From positions 1 to 64,000 of the forward strand of contig JAEKLQ010000029.1 in NCBI GenBank assembly GCA_019509785.1: 64,000 bases of DNA, given 5' to 3'. This DNA comes from Fibrobacterota bacterium. GTDB lineage: Bacteria; Fibrobacterota; Fibrobacteria; UBA11236. Positions 17,866 to 27,025 of the stretch are shown in pieces; within the stretch, counting starts at the first letter, position 1; each line of letters opens with the position of its first letter. The position numbers and the translations under genes were made by a program. The notes beneath the pieces are model-generated. The model was given only the letters and a program-made list of their open reading frames with translations. It had not been told where the DNA came from and did no database searches.

Positions 17866-19242
17866 ATGCATCCATCCCTCAACCGCCTGAAACGAAGCGG
17901 CCTTATCCTGGGCCTCGCTCTCGCGGGTTGTAACGTCTTCAACCCCAGCGGCGAAGGCGATGCCGGCCCGGGTAAAGACGCCCAATTGACCGCCGCCGAA
18001 AACCTTTTCCGGCAGCAGGACTACCAGGCCGCCACGGCCTCCTTCCAAGCCGCCATCCAGGCGGATAGCTCCAATTCCATGGCTTACTACGGCTATTCGA
18101 AGTCGGTGATGCGGTATTGGCAGGTGAACGCGTCCACGTTATTGGACGAGGTGAGCAAGGCCCAGGACAAGAGCGGCATCCCCTTCGTGGGCGCCAGCGA
18201 TTGGGACGTGACCCGGTATTTGCAAGCGACCTCGCGCGTGAGGGCGGCGCTGGGCGCGATGACGGACCGCGATTCGCTCACGCGCTGGTGGCAGTACTCC
18301 CTGCATCCGGAGGGGACCTCCGCCAAGGCCGACCCGCTCGCCTCCAAGCGCATCGCCTTCATGCAGGCCTATTGGGCCAAGGCCGATCAGGGCGCCAAAG
18401 GCTACCACGCGAAATCCGAGTTCCCGCTTTCCGATTTGGCGATGCCCTCCCAGAAGATCGTAGCCGATTTCGGTTTCGTGGAATTGATTTACGCCGTGAC
18501 CCACCTTCGGGATCTGAACGGCGACAATACCATCGATTCCCATGACAACGTCATGAAGCTGCTGACCTTCAATTCCGCCGACGGCTTCAAGGTGGACAAC
18601 CTGAACGCCATCGTAGATTCGCTCGATACGCCGGAGAAGAAGGAACAGTTCAACAACTTGATTCAGAACGTGGCCTCGGGCCTGTCCTCGGCGAGCACGG
18701 TTCTCGGCTTGCTGACGCCCGCGCTGACCAACCAGGTCGGGGGCGCCGGGGGCGATACCACCGGCGGAAACCTGTCCGGGGACGTAACCCAGAAGGCGGA
18801 TAGCGTCATCAGCAGTTTGGGCGATGCCATTACCTTCTATCAGTTCGGCGACGGCAAGGATAACGACGGCGACGGATGCGTGGACGAAGAGATCGCCGAC
18901 GGGAAGGACAACGACGGTGACGGCTTCGTGGACGAGGACGCCCGTTGGGTTCCCGTCGATACGGTGGATAACGACCATAACGGGAAGGGTAAAAACCCGA
19001 TCCTGGACAAGGACGCCGGCGAGGATCTGGACGCCCAATTCCATCTCAAGTTCACCTTGGATGCCGGATTCACGACGGGTCTTCTGTATAAGGACAAGGC
19101 CGCGCGCATCGCCGCCCAGAAGGATTCCCTTCAGGTCCGCTATGACGCGGCGGGATCCGCGGGGGCGATGACCGCATACGATCAGGCCCAGTTGGCGGCC
19201 GCCAAGAAGAACATCGGCGGCTGTTGGAACAATTACAAATAA
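17866..19242 (+). CDS. Lipoprotein with TPR-like N-terminus and DNDGDG repeats
   Basis: 458 residues from ATG 17866 with GGGAG about 8 bases upstream. The signal sequence ends in the lipobox LALAGC (Cys22), so it should be lipidated. A TPR-like region follows (AENLFRQQDYQAATASFQAAI). Near 330-355 the motif GKDNDGDG-x-V-D-E occurs twice, a calcium-binding-like Asp-rich repeat. It sits 3 bases before the outer-membrane protein gene, so the two probably work together at the outer membrane. Function unknown. Confidence 0.8.
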   Translation: MHPSLNRLKRSGLILGLALAGCNVFNPSGEGDAGPGKDAQLTAAENLFRQQDYQAATASFQAAIQADSSNSMAYYGYSKSVMRYWQVNASTLLDEVSKAQDKSGIPFVGASDWDVTRYLQATSRVRAALGAMTDRDSLTRWWQYSLHPEGTSAKADPLASKRIAFMQAYWAKADQGAKGYHAKSEFPLSDLAMPSQKIVADFGFVELIYAVTHLRDLNGDNTIDSHDNVMKLLTFNSADGFKVDNLNAIVDSLDTPEKKEQFNNLIQNVASGLSSASTVLGLLTPALTNQVGGAGGDTTGGNLSGDVTQKADSVISSLGDAITFYQFGDGKDNDGDGCVDEEIADGKDNDGDGFVDEDARWVPVDTVDNDHNGKGKNPILDKDAGEDLDAQFHLKFTLDAGFTTGLLYKDKAARIAAQKDSLQVRYDAAGSAGAMTAYDQAQLAAAKKNIGGCWNNYK

Positions 19243-19245
19243 CGG

Positions 19246-20484
19246 ATGGGGATCCAGGACATGCACACGCAACACCGTACTCTCGTTTCCCGTTCACTGC
19301 CCCTCATCACCCTGTTGGCTTCGGCCATGGGCGCTTGGGCCACCTCCGGCCCCGTCCACCGGACCTTACGGCCCTTGGGAATGGGCAACGCGTTCGTCGC
19401 CGTCGCCGACGACAAGGACGCCATGCATTACAACGTGGCGGGCCTTAACTTGATGGGCCGCCTCGGAAACGGGAATCTGAACCCCGCCCAGCAACGCTAC
19501 CCGCTGGACAAGTTCGACATGCACATGGATTTCCTGGGCACCGCCATCCCGGTGGACGACGCCTTGGACATCCTCCGCTTCTACCAGGCGCACCAGAAGA
19601 GCTTCCAGAACATGAATTCGCTGCAGAAGGATTCCAACCTGGTATCCGATCTCTCCGCATTCGATCGGAAACCCGTGAAGGTGGCCGTTCTGCACGGGGG
19701 CGAGCTGGCCATGCATAACTTCGGCATGGCGTACTGGGCGGACGCGCAAATGGCTCCTTATGCCGACGTAGGCGTCCTTCTGCCGCAAGCGGGAATCGAA
19801 TCCATCTCCCTGGATATGGTCGGCCAAATCGCGGGAGCCTATAGCTACCTGGACGATCGCCTTTCCGTGGGATTAGGCTATCGCCTGGCCAAGCGCGAGG
19901 AAGTCGGCAATTTCCAGGTGGCGCTGACGGATCTTTCCAACCAGTCCGGCCGCCGCGGCGTGGAAGCCGCCATCCAGGATACCGTGGACGTGAAGCTCCG
20001 CGAACTCAGCGACTTGAGCACGCTGGGACATGCCATGGACGCCGGCGTGCTTTGGCAGCAGACGGCGGATATCCGCTTCGGCGCGTCGATCCAGAACCTC
20101 TTCATGATCCTCAACCACAAGGCGGTGACTCCCGATTTGTCCGTGGGCGTGGCTTATTCGCCCATGCTTTTGGAAAGCAACGGGCGTTGGAAACGCAAGA
20201 TCAACTTCGCCATGGACTTCGAGGATGCGCTCAACAACGACCGGAATTACAAGCCCATCAACAAGCTGGACATGGGCGCGGAATGGGAGCAGACCTTGAT
20301 TCCCTGGGTGCTCAAGGGACGCCTTTCCTTGGGCCTCAAGGGCGGCTATCCCACCGCGGGCTTGGGGGGAACCCTCTTCACCATCTTCCACTACGAGGCG
20401 GCAACCTGGGCCGAAGAAGGCGGCTATTATACCGGCCAGGTCGAGGAACGCTACTACGTAATGAATTTCGGGGTGGGGATTTGA
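19246..20484 (+). CDS. Outer-membrane beta-barrel protein, PorV/FadL-like
   Basis: 412 residues with an N-terminal signal peptide (hydrophobic LPLITLLASAMGAWA, cleavage after AWA). The mature start PVHRTLRPLGMGNAFVAVAD, then DAMHYNVAGL, is typical of FadL/PorV-like barrels, where a G-M-G-x-A-F/Y-x-A-x-A-D-D element precedes N-P-A/V-G. Alternating strands fill the rest. ATG 19246 or 19261 could be the start. It is coupled to the upstream lipoprotein and ends the transcription unit at the following terminator. Confidence 0.8.
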   Translation: MGIQDMHTQHRTLVSRSLPLITLLASAMGAWATSGPVHRTLRPLGMGNAFVAVADDKDAMHYNVAGLNLMGRLGNGNLNPAQQRYPLDKFDMHMDFLGTAIPVDDALDILRFYQAHQKSFQNMNSLQKDSNLVSDLSAFDRKPVKVAVLHGGELAMHNFGMAYWADAQMAPYADVGVLLPQAGIESISLDMVGQIAGAYSYLDDRLSVGLGYRLAKREEVGNFQVALTDLSNQSGRRGVEAAIQDTVDVKLRELSDLSTLGHAMDAGVLWQQTADIRFGASIQNLFMILNHKAVTPDLSVGVAYSPMLLESNGRWKRKINFAMDFEDALNNDRNYKPINKLDMGAEWEQTLIPWVLKGRLSLGLKGGYPTAGLGGTLFTIFHYEAATWAEEGGYYTGQVEERYYVMNFGVGI

Positions 20485-20518
20485 ACTGACGATTCGGCGG
20501 CCCCGGGTTTCCGGTGCG

Positions 20519-20546
20519 ACCCGCGGCCTGCCGCGGGTTTTTTATT
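20519..20546 (+). terminator. Intrinsic terminator
   Basis: ACCCGCGG (20519-20526) and CCGCGGGT (20531-20538) form a perfect 8-bp stem with a CCTG loop, followed by TTTTTATTTT. It closes the lipoprotein/barrel unit just before the Nudix gene. Confidence 0.92.
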
Positions 20547-20556
20547 TTCCCTTCCC

Positions 20557-21093
20557 ATGGCCGATGAGATGTTGATCCAGGTGACCGATGAGGATGTGGT
20601 TCTGGGGCCCATCGCCCGCAGCCGGGTACACGGGAATCCCGCCTTGATCCATCGCTCGGTGCACGTCTTGGTGCTGGGCACGGATGGGCGCTTGCTGCTA
20701 CAGAAGCGTTCCCTGCGCAAGGACACGCAGCCGGGTAAATGGGACACCTCCGTGGGCGGCCACGTGGGTTTCGGCCAAAGCTACGAAGAGGCGGCGCGCC
20801 GGGAGGCGGCCGAAGAATTGGGGCTGGACTTGGAAACCCGCGGAGAGGGCGCGGAGCTTATCTTCCTCTACCCTTCCCGCATCCGAAATCCGATCGAATC
20901 CGAAAACATCCATACCTTCCTCCACGTTTCGGCGGGACCTTTCCGGCCCGAGCCGGATGAGATCGATGAATTGCGATTCTGGACCCGGTCCGAAATCGAA
21001 GCTGCGCTGGGCCAGGGTCTGTTCACGTCCAATTTCGAAGAGGAATTCGCGCTCTTCCTTGGGTCACCCCACGCGCGTCTGCTCGCGCCGTAA
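20557..21093 (+). CDS. Nudix hydrolase, YfcD/IPP-isomerase-like
   Basis: 178 residues. The complete Nudix box runs GHVGFGQSYEEAARREAAEE (Gx5Ex7REUxEE). The preceding HRSVHVLVLG and LLLQKRSLRKDTQPGKWDTS match the YfcD/isopentenyl-diphosphate-isomerase-like branch. It hydrolyses a nucleoside diphosphate-linked or similar substrate with Mg2+; the substrate is not predictable. ATG 20557 or 20569 could start it. Confidence 0.85.
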   Translation: MADEMLIQVTDEDVVLGPIARSRVHGNPALIHRSVHVLVLGTDGRLLLQKRSLRKDTQPGKWDTSVGGHVGFGQSYEEAARREAAEELGLDLETRGEGAELIFLYPSRIRNPIESENIHTFLHVSAGPFRPEPDEIDELRFWTRSEIEAALGQGLFTSNFEEEFALFLGSPHARLLAP

Positions 21094-21124
21094 GCATCCC
21101 CTGCCTTCCGGGGCCTTCTGCGCT

Positions 21125-21517
21125 TTACGGAAGCGGGGGCGGGACTTCGCCCGAGGAAGCGGGACCCGGGACGTGATTCACGTTGGGAAGCCAGGCATAG
21201 ATGCCTTCCAGCCTCCCTCCCTGCAATTGCACTCCGGGTTTATTGGCCAAGGTGCTCAGACGCACGGCCTTGAGTCTGCGCTGCATGGCCGGCGACACGG
21301 TCCCATTCCCCTCTTCCATCTTGGCTTTTTCCGCGGGCGTGAGGTAACCCAAGGCCATATCGAATCGATCCCCTTGCACCGCCTCCACGAACAGCGTGAG
21401 CTTGTCGATCAGCTTTTCCTTATCGGGATCGATCCGGGTATCGTCTTGCCCGTAATGGGAGCCTCCGCAAGCGGATAGGGACAGGGCTAAGACCAACCAA
21501 AATCGCGAACGGGACAT
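21125..21517 (-). CDS. Small lipoprotein
   Basis: 130 residues from ATG 21517 with GGGG a few bases upstream. The signal MSRSRFWLVLALSLSACGG ends in the lipobox LSAC. The mature part is helical and charged (KEKLIDKLTLFVEAVQGDRF, then GYLTPAEKAK), with a proline-rich end. It resembles small periplasmic proteins of unknown role. It is co-directional with and 71 bases downstream of the OmpA/TSP3 gene. Confidence 0.75.
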   Translation of the reverse strand: MSRSRFWLVLALSLSACGGSHYGQDDTRIDPDKEKLIDKLTLFVEAVQGDRFDMALGYLTPAEKAKMEEGNGTVSPAMQRRLKAVRLSTLANKPGVQLQGGRLEGIYAWLPNVNHVPGPASSGEVPPPLP

Positions 21518-21588
21518 CACCCCCTGATCATACCGTCTCGGGAAATGGGTTGCAAGTCCCATGGTCTCAGGAGGCCGCGTCGCCGGGC

Positions 21589-23460
21589 TTAATCCAAGCG
21601 ATGGATTTGGATTCGCCGGTTCTTTTCCCGCCCCTGGGCCGTCCGGTTGGGGGCCAGGGGCTGCGCCGACCCGTAACCTACGGGTTTCAGGCGGCTGACA
21701 TCGATGCCGCGGGCCGCCAGGAACTCGACCACGGCCTCGGCGCGCTCCCGCGACAAGGCTTTCGCCCGCGGACCGGCACGGTCGTCCATGAATCCCTGTA
21801 CCTCTATCTCCGTTCCGGGATAAGCGGACAACCGGGTAGCCAGAACATTGAGGACTATGAAGGAGGCGGTATCCAGCTCGGCGCTGTTTCCCACGAAGCG
21901 GACTCCCTCCAGGATGGCGTCGCCTATGGGCTCCGGCTTCTCGTCCGGGCAGCCGTCCTGGTCCTGGTAGAAATTGATGGTCTCGGCCTCGTGCGGGCAC
22001 TTGTCCCGAGAATCGGGAATGCCGTCATGGTCGCTGTCGGTTTCGGGGCAACCATCCTCGTCCTCGATCCCGTTCCGGTTTTCCGCCTCGTTGGGGCATT
22101 TGTCCAAGGCATCAGGTATCCCGTCCTGATCATTGTCCAAGTCCGGGCAGCCGTCCTTGTCCTCGAACCCGTCCTTATCTTCCGGATCGTTGGGGCACTT
22201 GTCCTCCTTGTCCGGAATGCCGTCGTGATCGTTGTCCAGTTCAGGGCACCCGTCCGCATCCTCGAAGCCATCATGGTCTTCAGGCACGTAAGGGCAGGCA
22301 TCATCGGCGTCCAAGACTCCGTCATGATCGTTGTCCGGATCGGGACAACCGTCTTCGTCCTGGAAACCATCGCGATCCTCCGGCACGGTCGGGCAGAGAT
22401 CCTTGCCGTCTGGAATGCCATCGTGATCCATGTCGCGGTCGAGCGGAAAACCTTGCCAGGCGATCTGGAAGGAGGCGGAGTAGGCCGGTAGGGGCCGGTA
22501 GGCCAGCCTGCGTTCCGCGCCCGTTTCGTCGCGCCAGGACAGCGGCAAATAGGGATTCCAGTCCGCAGGAGCCATGCGGACCCCGGCCTGTAACGTGAGG
22601 CCTCCCCAGGCTTTCGCGCCGAGCCCCAAAGACAAGGTTGTGGAGCGTCCGAGCGGGTCTCCCAGGTTCTCGGGACCAACGACCAGCCGCTCGTGGTGGA
22701 ATTCGCCTTCCAGGCGCCACGCCTTTCCCACGGCGGCTTCCGCGGCTACGGAGGCGGAGAAGGTCCCTAAAGGATTGTCCTTTCCGCGGGCCATCGCCCG
22801 ATCGGCGGCGGCATTGGCATGCACTTTCAATCCTGGCCCGTTCAGGGCTTCCGAGAAATCCAGGGAAATGCCGGCACCCGCTCCCGCCCGCGCCGCATCC
22901 ATCCCTAAAGGGTGGGATAGGGCGTCCGGTAAACTCCCGGAGGCCGGATAAAAGGCTAATTGCTGCGGCAGGGGCGGCCCGTTCCGGGACGAGGTAGGCG
23001 CCGATCCCGTGGCTGACAGGGAGAGGGAGACGTAGGGAAGGTCGAAGGGCAGGCCGTATGAAATCACCGCGGATAGATCACCCGGGCCACCGTTGCCTGC
23101 GCCGGCGCCGGCGCCGGAAAGGGATTCGTAGTAAAGGGGAAGATAGACCGAGGCATCGAAGCCCGCGCCCAATCCTCCCGCGAGGAACGGGCGGCCGATA
23201 TACCGAAGCGCATCGTGGACGGGAACGGGATGCGCATCCTGCCCCAGCCTGAGGATGCCGTCCTTAATCACCCCTTCCCCGCTCCCGATCCCGTTCGTCA
23301 CGCCCATCAGGATATGCCCTTGTCGCAAGGGACGGGAGGCCCGGGTCCCGAGCACGCCCGGCAAACCGTCATCGGAAGGGATCAGGGTCATGGCCGACAA
23401 TGGCTGGGAAAGCGAGGGATAGGCAAGTGAAAGGAAAAAGAGGGCGAAGAGCCAAAGCAT
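21589..23460 (-). CDS. OmpA-family outer-membrane protein with TSP3 calcium repeats
   Basis: 623 residues from ATG 23460, with signal peptide LWLFALFFLSLAYPSLSQ. The start is preferred to an upstream TTG at 23496 because the signal then begins normally. The N-terminal half is barrel-like. Residues about 340-510 carry five thrombospondin type-3 repeats (DxDxDGIPDxxDxCP...EDxDGFxDxDGCPD), which bind calcium and form a stalk. Residues about 515-623 are an OmpA peptidoglycan-binding domain with LSRERAEAVVEFLAARG and a terminal NRRIQI. It links the outer membrane to the cell wall. Confidence 0.9.
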   Translation of the reverse strand: MLWLFALFFLSLAYPSLSQPLSAMTLIPSDDGLPGVLGTRASRPLRQGHILMGVTNGIGSGEGVIKDGILRLGQDAHPVPVHDALRYIGRPFLAGGLGAGFDASVYLPLYYESLSGAGAGAGNGGPGDLSAVISYGLPFDLPYVSLSLSATGSAPTSSRNGPPLPQQLAFYPASGSLPDALSHPLGMDAARAGAGAGISLDFSEALNGPGLKVHANAAADRAMARGKDNPLGTFSASVAAEAAVGKAWRLEGEFHHERLVVGPENLGDPLGRSTTLSLGLGAKAWGGLTLQAGVRMAPADWNPYLPLSWRDETGAERRLAYRPLPAYSASFQIAWQGFPLDRDMDHDGIPDGKDLCPTVPEDRDGFQDEDGCPDPDNDHDGVLDADDACPYVPEDHDGFEDADGCPELDNDHDGIPDKEDKCPNDPEDKDGFEDKDGCPDLDNDQDGIPDALDKCPNEAENRNGIEDEDGCPETDSDHDGIPDSRDKCPHEAETINFYQDQDGCPDEKPEPIGDAILEGVRFVGNSAELDTASFIVLNVLATRLSAYPGTEIEVQGFMDDRAGPRAKALSRERAEAVVEFLAARGIDVSRLKPVGYGSAQPLAPNRTAQGREKNRRIQIHRLD

Positions 23461-23533
23461 TCCCCGATTATAATTTCTCCTCAGGGATCGTTGCAAGACA
23501 AGGTGCTACATTTAGTTGTGCAAGGAACGCGGC

Positions 23534-24271
23534 GTGACGCGAGACACGGGAACAAAAGCCATGATTACATCGGAAGCGCGCCTGGAATCTGTCGGTTCGA
23601 CCATGGACGCCGCGCGGGAATTGGCCGCCGGCCAGGATTTCCTATTGGTCTCCGCTCGCGAGCAGACCCGGGGCAAAGGCACGCGCGGCCGCGAGTGGCG
23701 CGCCGGCCCGGGTAACATCTATATGACGGTAGGAGTGAACCGGCGCAGGCTACCGCCGGCCCGCCTGGCGTTATTTCCCCTGGAGTTGGGCTTGCATGTC
23801 TGGGAGGAATGCGCCGCCCGCATCGGGCTCCCGGATCGTTCCGGGTTGCGCTTGAAATGGCCCAATGATCTCCTATGGCAGGGACGCAAGACGGGCGGAA
23901 TCCTGGTGGAGTCCCACGGCGATTTCATGTTGGCGGGGATCGGAATCAACCTGGCGCAGGCTCCCGTCGTATCCGACGGCGGGGCGGCGAGCGCATGCCT
24001 GGCCGAAGCGGGAATCCCCGCGGAGGCCCGCGAAGGATTGATCGAAGGCATCTATCGCAGGATCCGGGAAGCCCCGGCGGAATCGGGCTACGAACCCGAA
24101 ACCTTATTGATGCGTTGGCAAGCCAAGGTCGATTGGGAGCGCGTCCATCGCCTGCGCGATCGTCCGGGTACGCCGGAAGTCCGCAAGATTTCGGTGAACG
24201 CGCAGGGGCATTTGCTTATCAGGCACGAAGACGGCCGGGAAGAATGGCTCGTGTCCGAGTACCTGGCGTGA
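23534..24271 (+). CDS. birA: Biotin-[acetyl-CoA-carboxylase] ligase
   Basis: 245 residues of the class I BirA type without the DNA-binding domain. Motifs: STMDAARELA, EQTRGKGTRGREW (GRGRxGR-like biotin-binding site), LKWPNDLLWQGRKTGGILVE and AGIGINLAQ. It attaches biotin to acetyl-CoA carboxylase in the cytoplasm. GTG 23534 has AAGGA 8 bases upstream; ATG 23561 is the alternative. Confidence 0.93.
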   Translation: MTRDTGTKAMITSEARLESVGSTMDAARELAAGQDFLLVSAREQTRGKGTRGREWRAGPGNIYMTVGVNRRRLPPARLALFPLELGLHVWEECAARIGLPDRSGLRLKWPNDLLWQGRKTGGILVESHGDFMLAGIGINLAQAPVVSDGGAASACLAEAGIPAEAREGLIEGIYRRIREAPAESGYEPETLLMRWQAKVDWERVHRLRDRPGTPEVRKISVNAQGHLLIRHEDGREEWLVSEYLA

Positions 24272-24304
24272 TAAAGCCGGAGGGATGATCGGAGAGGGCG
24301 CGGA

Positions 24305-24721
24305 TCAGGAATCGAGGACGGTCTTGGCTGCGACCTTGATGTTCGGATCCAACGAAGCTGAGACCGAGCAATATTTTTCCAGGGCCAGGGATACGGCCCG
24401 TTCCGCCTTGGCGCGGTCGATGCCTTGCCCGTGGATCCTGTAGGTGATCTCGATATCGGTGAAGGGCGCCGGCATGGCGTCCGGCTTGCGCTCCCCGTTG
24501 ACTTCGATGTCCATCCCCGTGAATTCCACGCGCGACTTTTTCAGGATGTTGACGATGTCGATTCCGGCGCAGCTGGCTATGCCCGCGAGAACGAGCTCCA
24601 TGGGGCGGAATCCGCTTTCGTCGCCGCCGATGGACTTGGAGGCTCCGATATCGAAGCTGTATCCATTGCCGGCTTGGGCCTTGAATTTGAAATCCGGGGA
24701 ACCGGTGAGCGTCACTTTCAT
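24305..24721 (-). CDS. OsmC-family peroxidase
   Basis: 138 residues. Catalytic cysteines are in SCAGIDIVNIL and EKYCSVSASL, at the usual OsmC/Ohr spacing, with MELVLAGIASC at the N-terminal helix. It reduces organic hydroperoxides with lipoyl or thiol donors. Its ATG overlaps the rho stop (ATGA). Confidence 0.92.
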   Translation of the reverse strand: MKVTLTGSPDFKFKAQAGNGYSFDIGASKSIGGDESGFRPMELVLAGIASCAGIDIVNILKKSRVEFTGMDIEVNGERKPDAMPAPFTDIEITYRIHGQGIDRAKAERAVSLALEKYCSVSASLDPNIKVAAKTVLDS

Positions 24722-26247
24722 TGGAATGCGACCACGAAATCCTGGGTGGTTTTGAATTTCTCCAAGGCCTGGATGGCCGCAGGCATCTGATTGGCCTCGG
24801 TCAGGTTGGCCAGATAGCGGCGGAACTTGGACGCCGCCTTGAATACGTCCGGGGGCATGATGAGCTCTTCGCGGCGCGTGCCCGACATGCCGATATCGAT
24901 GGCCGGGTAAATCCGCTTTTCGGCCAAGCGTCGGTTCAGAACGAGTTCCATATTGCCGGTGCCCTTGAACTCCTGGAATATCACCTCGTCCATCTGGGAC
25001 CCGGTCTGCACCAGGGTGGTCGCGATGATGGTAAGGCTTCCGCCTTCCTCAAGCTTACGCGCGGCGCCGAAGAACTTCTTCGGCTCCATCAGGGCCTTCG
25101 CATCGACGCCGCCCGAAAGGGTCCGGCCCGATGATTTCAGCTGGTTGTTGAAGGCGCGGGCCATGCGGGTGATGGAATCGAGCAGAATCACCACGTCCTT
25201 GCCGGATTCCACCTTGCGCTGCGCGATGTCGATGACCATCTGGGTCAGCGCAATATGCTCTTCGATAGGCTTGTCCAGGCACGAGGCATAGACCTTGCCT
25301 TTCACCTTGCGGGAAAGGTGAGTGACTTCTTCGGGCCGCTCGTCGATGAGCAGCATCATCACTTCGGCTTCGGGATGATTGTAGGTGATCCCGTTGGCGA
25401 TCTTCTCCATGAGGATGGTTTTACCCGTACGCGGAGGCGCGACGATCAAACCGCGCTGGCCCTTGCCGATGGGCGTCAACAGTTCCAGCAGAATCATCGA
25501 TTTGTCGTTGTCGACGGGCGATGAGAGCCGGTAGTTTTCGAAGGGATTGACGCTGGTGAGCGCGTGGAACATGGGCGACGGACGCCAGATTTCCAGGGGC
25601 TGATCCTGGACTTCCATCAGGTTGGTGACGACCTTCTGGCGCCGGTTTTTCTTCCCGCGCACGATGCCGTGGATCTTATGCCCCGAACGCAAGCCGAAGC
25701 GCTGGACGATTTCCCGCGGCACGAGGATGTCGGCGTCCTGGGAAGTGAAGCTCACTTTTTCCGAGCGCATGAAGGCATGTCCGCCTTCCTGCACTTGGAT
25801 GAATCCCGTATATTCCTCGGTCTCGGAACGCGGATCGAAATCGATCGAGTTATCGCCCCCGTCGTCGCGGCGATCCCGACGCTTGCCGTTATGGCGATTG
25901 CCATTATTGTACTGGTTGCCGTTGTTGTTATTGCCGTTATTGTTGTATTGATTGCCGTTCTGGCCGCCGCGGTTCTGGATGCGGCTCACCTTGGCGCGCT
26001 TGCGTCGACGGCGCAGGCTATCGTTGGACTCGTGGGAAATCTGGGTCAGGTTCTTGAGCTGACGGTTCGGATCGAAAGGCTGGCCGGGGGTGGCCTCGCT
26101 GCTTTCGCCGGACTCCTCCTCCGCATCGTCTTCGAGATCCTCTTCGTCCAGGTCGTCCGTTACCTCGACCGAATCCATTTCCGGTTCGATGATCTCGTCT
26201 TCGCGGTCGTCTTTGCTGATCATTTCGGTGGGATTCCTATCTTGCAT
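24718..26247 (-). CDS. rho: Transcription termination factor Rho with Asn-rich insertion
   Basis: 509 residues. The acidic N-terminus (to about 55) leads to a helical segment, then an Asn/Gly/Tyr/Gln-rich stretch of about 40 residues (95-135). The RNA-binding CSD follows ([17 protein letters not shown]), then the ATPase with Walker [19 protein letters not shown] and [20 protein letters not shown]. It is a hexameric RNA helicase that ends transcription. A start at M9 (26223) with AGGA upstream is equally possible. The region upstream (26248-26423) is its probable leader and carries no gene. Confidence 0.97.
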   Translation of the reverse strand: MQDRNPTEMISKDDREDEIIEPEMDSVEVTDDLDEEDLEDDAEEESGESSEATPGQPFDPNRQLKNLTQISHESNDSLRRRRKRAKVSRIQNRGGQNGNQYNNNGNNNNGNQYNNGNRHNGKRRDRRDDGGDNSIDFDPRSETEEYTGFIQVQEGGHAFMRSEKVSFTSQDADILVPREIVQRFGLRSGHKIHGIVRGKKNRRQKVVTNLMEVQDQPLEIWRPSPMFHALTSVNPFENYRLSSPVDNDKSMILLELLTPIGKGQRGLIVAPPRTGKTILMEKIANGITYNHPEAEVMMLLIDERPEEVTHLSRKVKGKVYASCLDKPIEEHIALTQMVIDIAQRKVESGKDVVILLDSITRMARAFNNQLKSSGRTLSGGVDAKALMEPKKFFGAARKLEEGGSLTIIATTLVQTGSQMDEVIFQEFKGTGNMELVLNRRLAEKRIYPAIDIGMSGTRREELIMPPDVFKAASKFRRYLANLTEANQMPAAIQALEKFKTTQDFVVAFQ

Positions 26248-26423
26248 TCAAGAACCCTTGGTTGATATGAAATCGATGCGTCCATGCTATCTATGGCTGG
26301 ATTGGCTTTTCGGATTCGAGACTCGCGGGCGGCGGGGGTCGGGTCCGATCCCGGACTCCGCTATTGATATCCCGCCCTTGCCCGGCCCATGGATTCTTTA
26401 AACCAGGGCCGGTCCTGCTTTTA

Positions 26424-26676
26424 TCAGTAAACCCCTACGGATTTCCACCGGGTGCCTGCCTGCAAGGCCATTGGGCCGAGGTAGACGCCGTGTTCATTAT
26501 CGGCAAGCTCCGGAGCCAAGTATAGCCATTCGTCGATACGCAAAGCAACGGGAATGGAAGTTGTTGGGCGTATTTCCGGGCCACCTGATGAAATCGGAGC
26601 TTGAGTGGCAGAGATTAATATAAATAAAAATCCGGGGAAATCAATGAAGCAAGGCCGATGTCTTGGGAGTTTTCAT
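26424..26676 (-). pseudogene. Small gene with apparent frameshift, translationally coupled start
   Basis: The stop of the 116-residue gene overlaps an ATG at 26676 (ATGA). That frame ends after MKTPKTSALLH. A frame one base over then stays open to TGA 26424 and encodes about 70 more residues, including FPGFLFILISATQA, then VALRIDEWLYLAPELA and ends WKSVGVY. Joined, this gives a signal-peptide-like protein of about 80 residues. Either a base was added in the region CTTCATTGATTT (assembly error or mutation) or the gene is decayed. Programmed shifting is unlikely, as no known slip motif is present. Confidence 0.5.
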
Positions 26677-27023
26677 CTCGGATTATAGTTATTCATGGCC
26701 ACCAGCATCAGGGCCAGGCAAGTCATAATCACGCTTCCCGTGATGATTTGCTCCCTATGATTGAACTGATGCTTTGCCACTATCACACTGTCACTACGGG
26801 ATTTAGGGCGTAAGGAGAGGCTGTCCGGTTTGGCCGTAACCGATGCGTTCCGGGTTGTATCCGAAGGGGTTTGAGGCGCGGTTGGGGGATTGGGAGCCGC
26901 GGCCCGGGAGGAGTCCCGAAGGGCCTTCGGCGCCAGGACCGGTCCGGAAGGGGCCGCCGGCAGACCCCAGGAAAGTCCCGTTGCCAGGCCCAGTAGTAGG
27001 CCCAGCCGGAAATGGGCCTGCAT
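26673..27023 (-). CDS. Hypothetical protein with N- and C-terminal hydrophobic segments
   Basis: 116 residues. A signal-like start (LGLLLGLATGLSWGLPAAP) leads to a Pro/Ser/Thr-rich linker, and SVIMTCLALMLVAMNN near the C-terminus is membrane-like. It begins 2 bases after the gatB stop and so is in that operon. Probably membrane-attached. Family not recognised. Confidence 0.65.
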   Translation of the reverse strand: MQAHFRLGLLLGLATGLSWGLPAAPSGPVLAPKALRDSSRAAAPNPPTAPQTPSDTTRNASVTAKPDSLSLRPKSRSDSVIVAKHQFNHREQIITGSVIMTCLALMLVAMNNYNPR

Positions 27024-27025
27024 CC

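Noticed and set aside
18139-19275. 378-codon minus-strand frame opposite the TPR/DNDGDG lipoprotein
   Set aside because: Val/Gly/His-rich shadow of Asp-rich coding; the plus strand has a lipobox and ribosome site.
21930-22460. DNA repeats with about 100-base period
   Set aside because: They encode the five TSP3 repeats of the OmpA-family protein and are explained by protein structure.
26600-26676. Programmed frameshift as in prfB
   Set aside because: No CTTTGAC-type slip sequence or internal Shine-Dalgarno at the shift; a plain frameshift or decayed gene is more likely.
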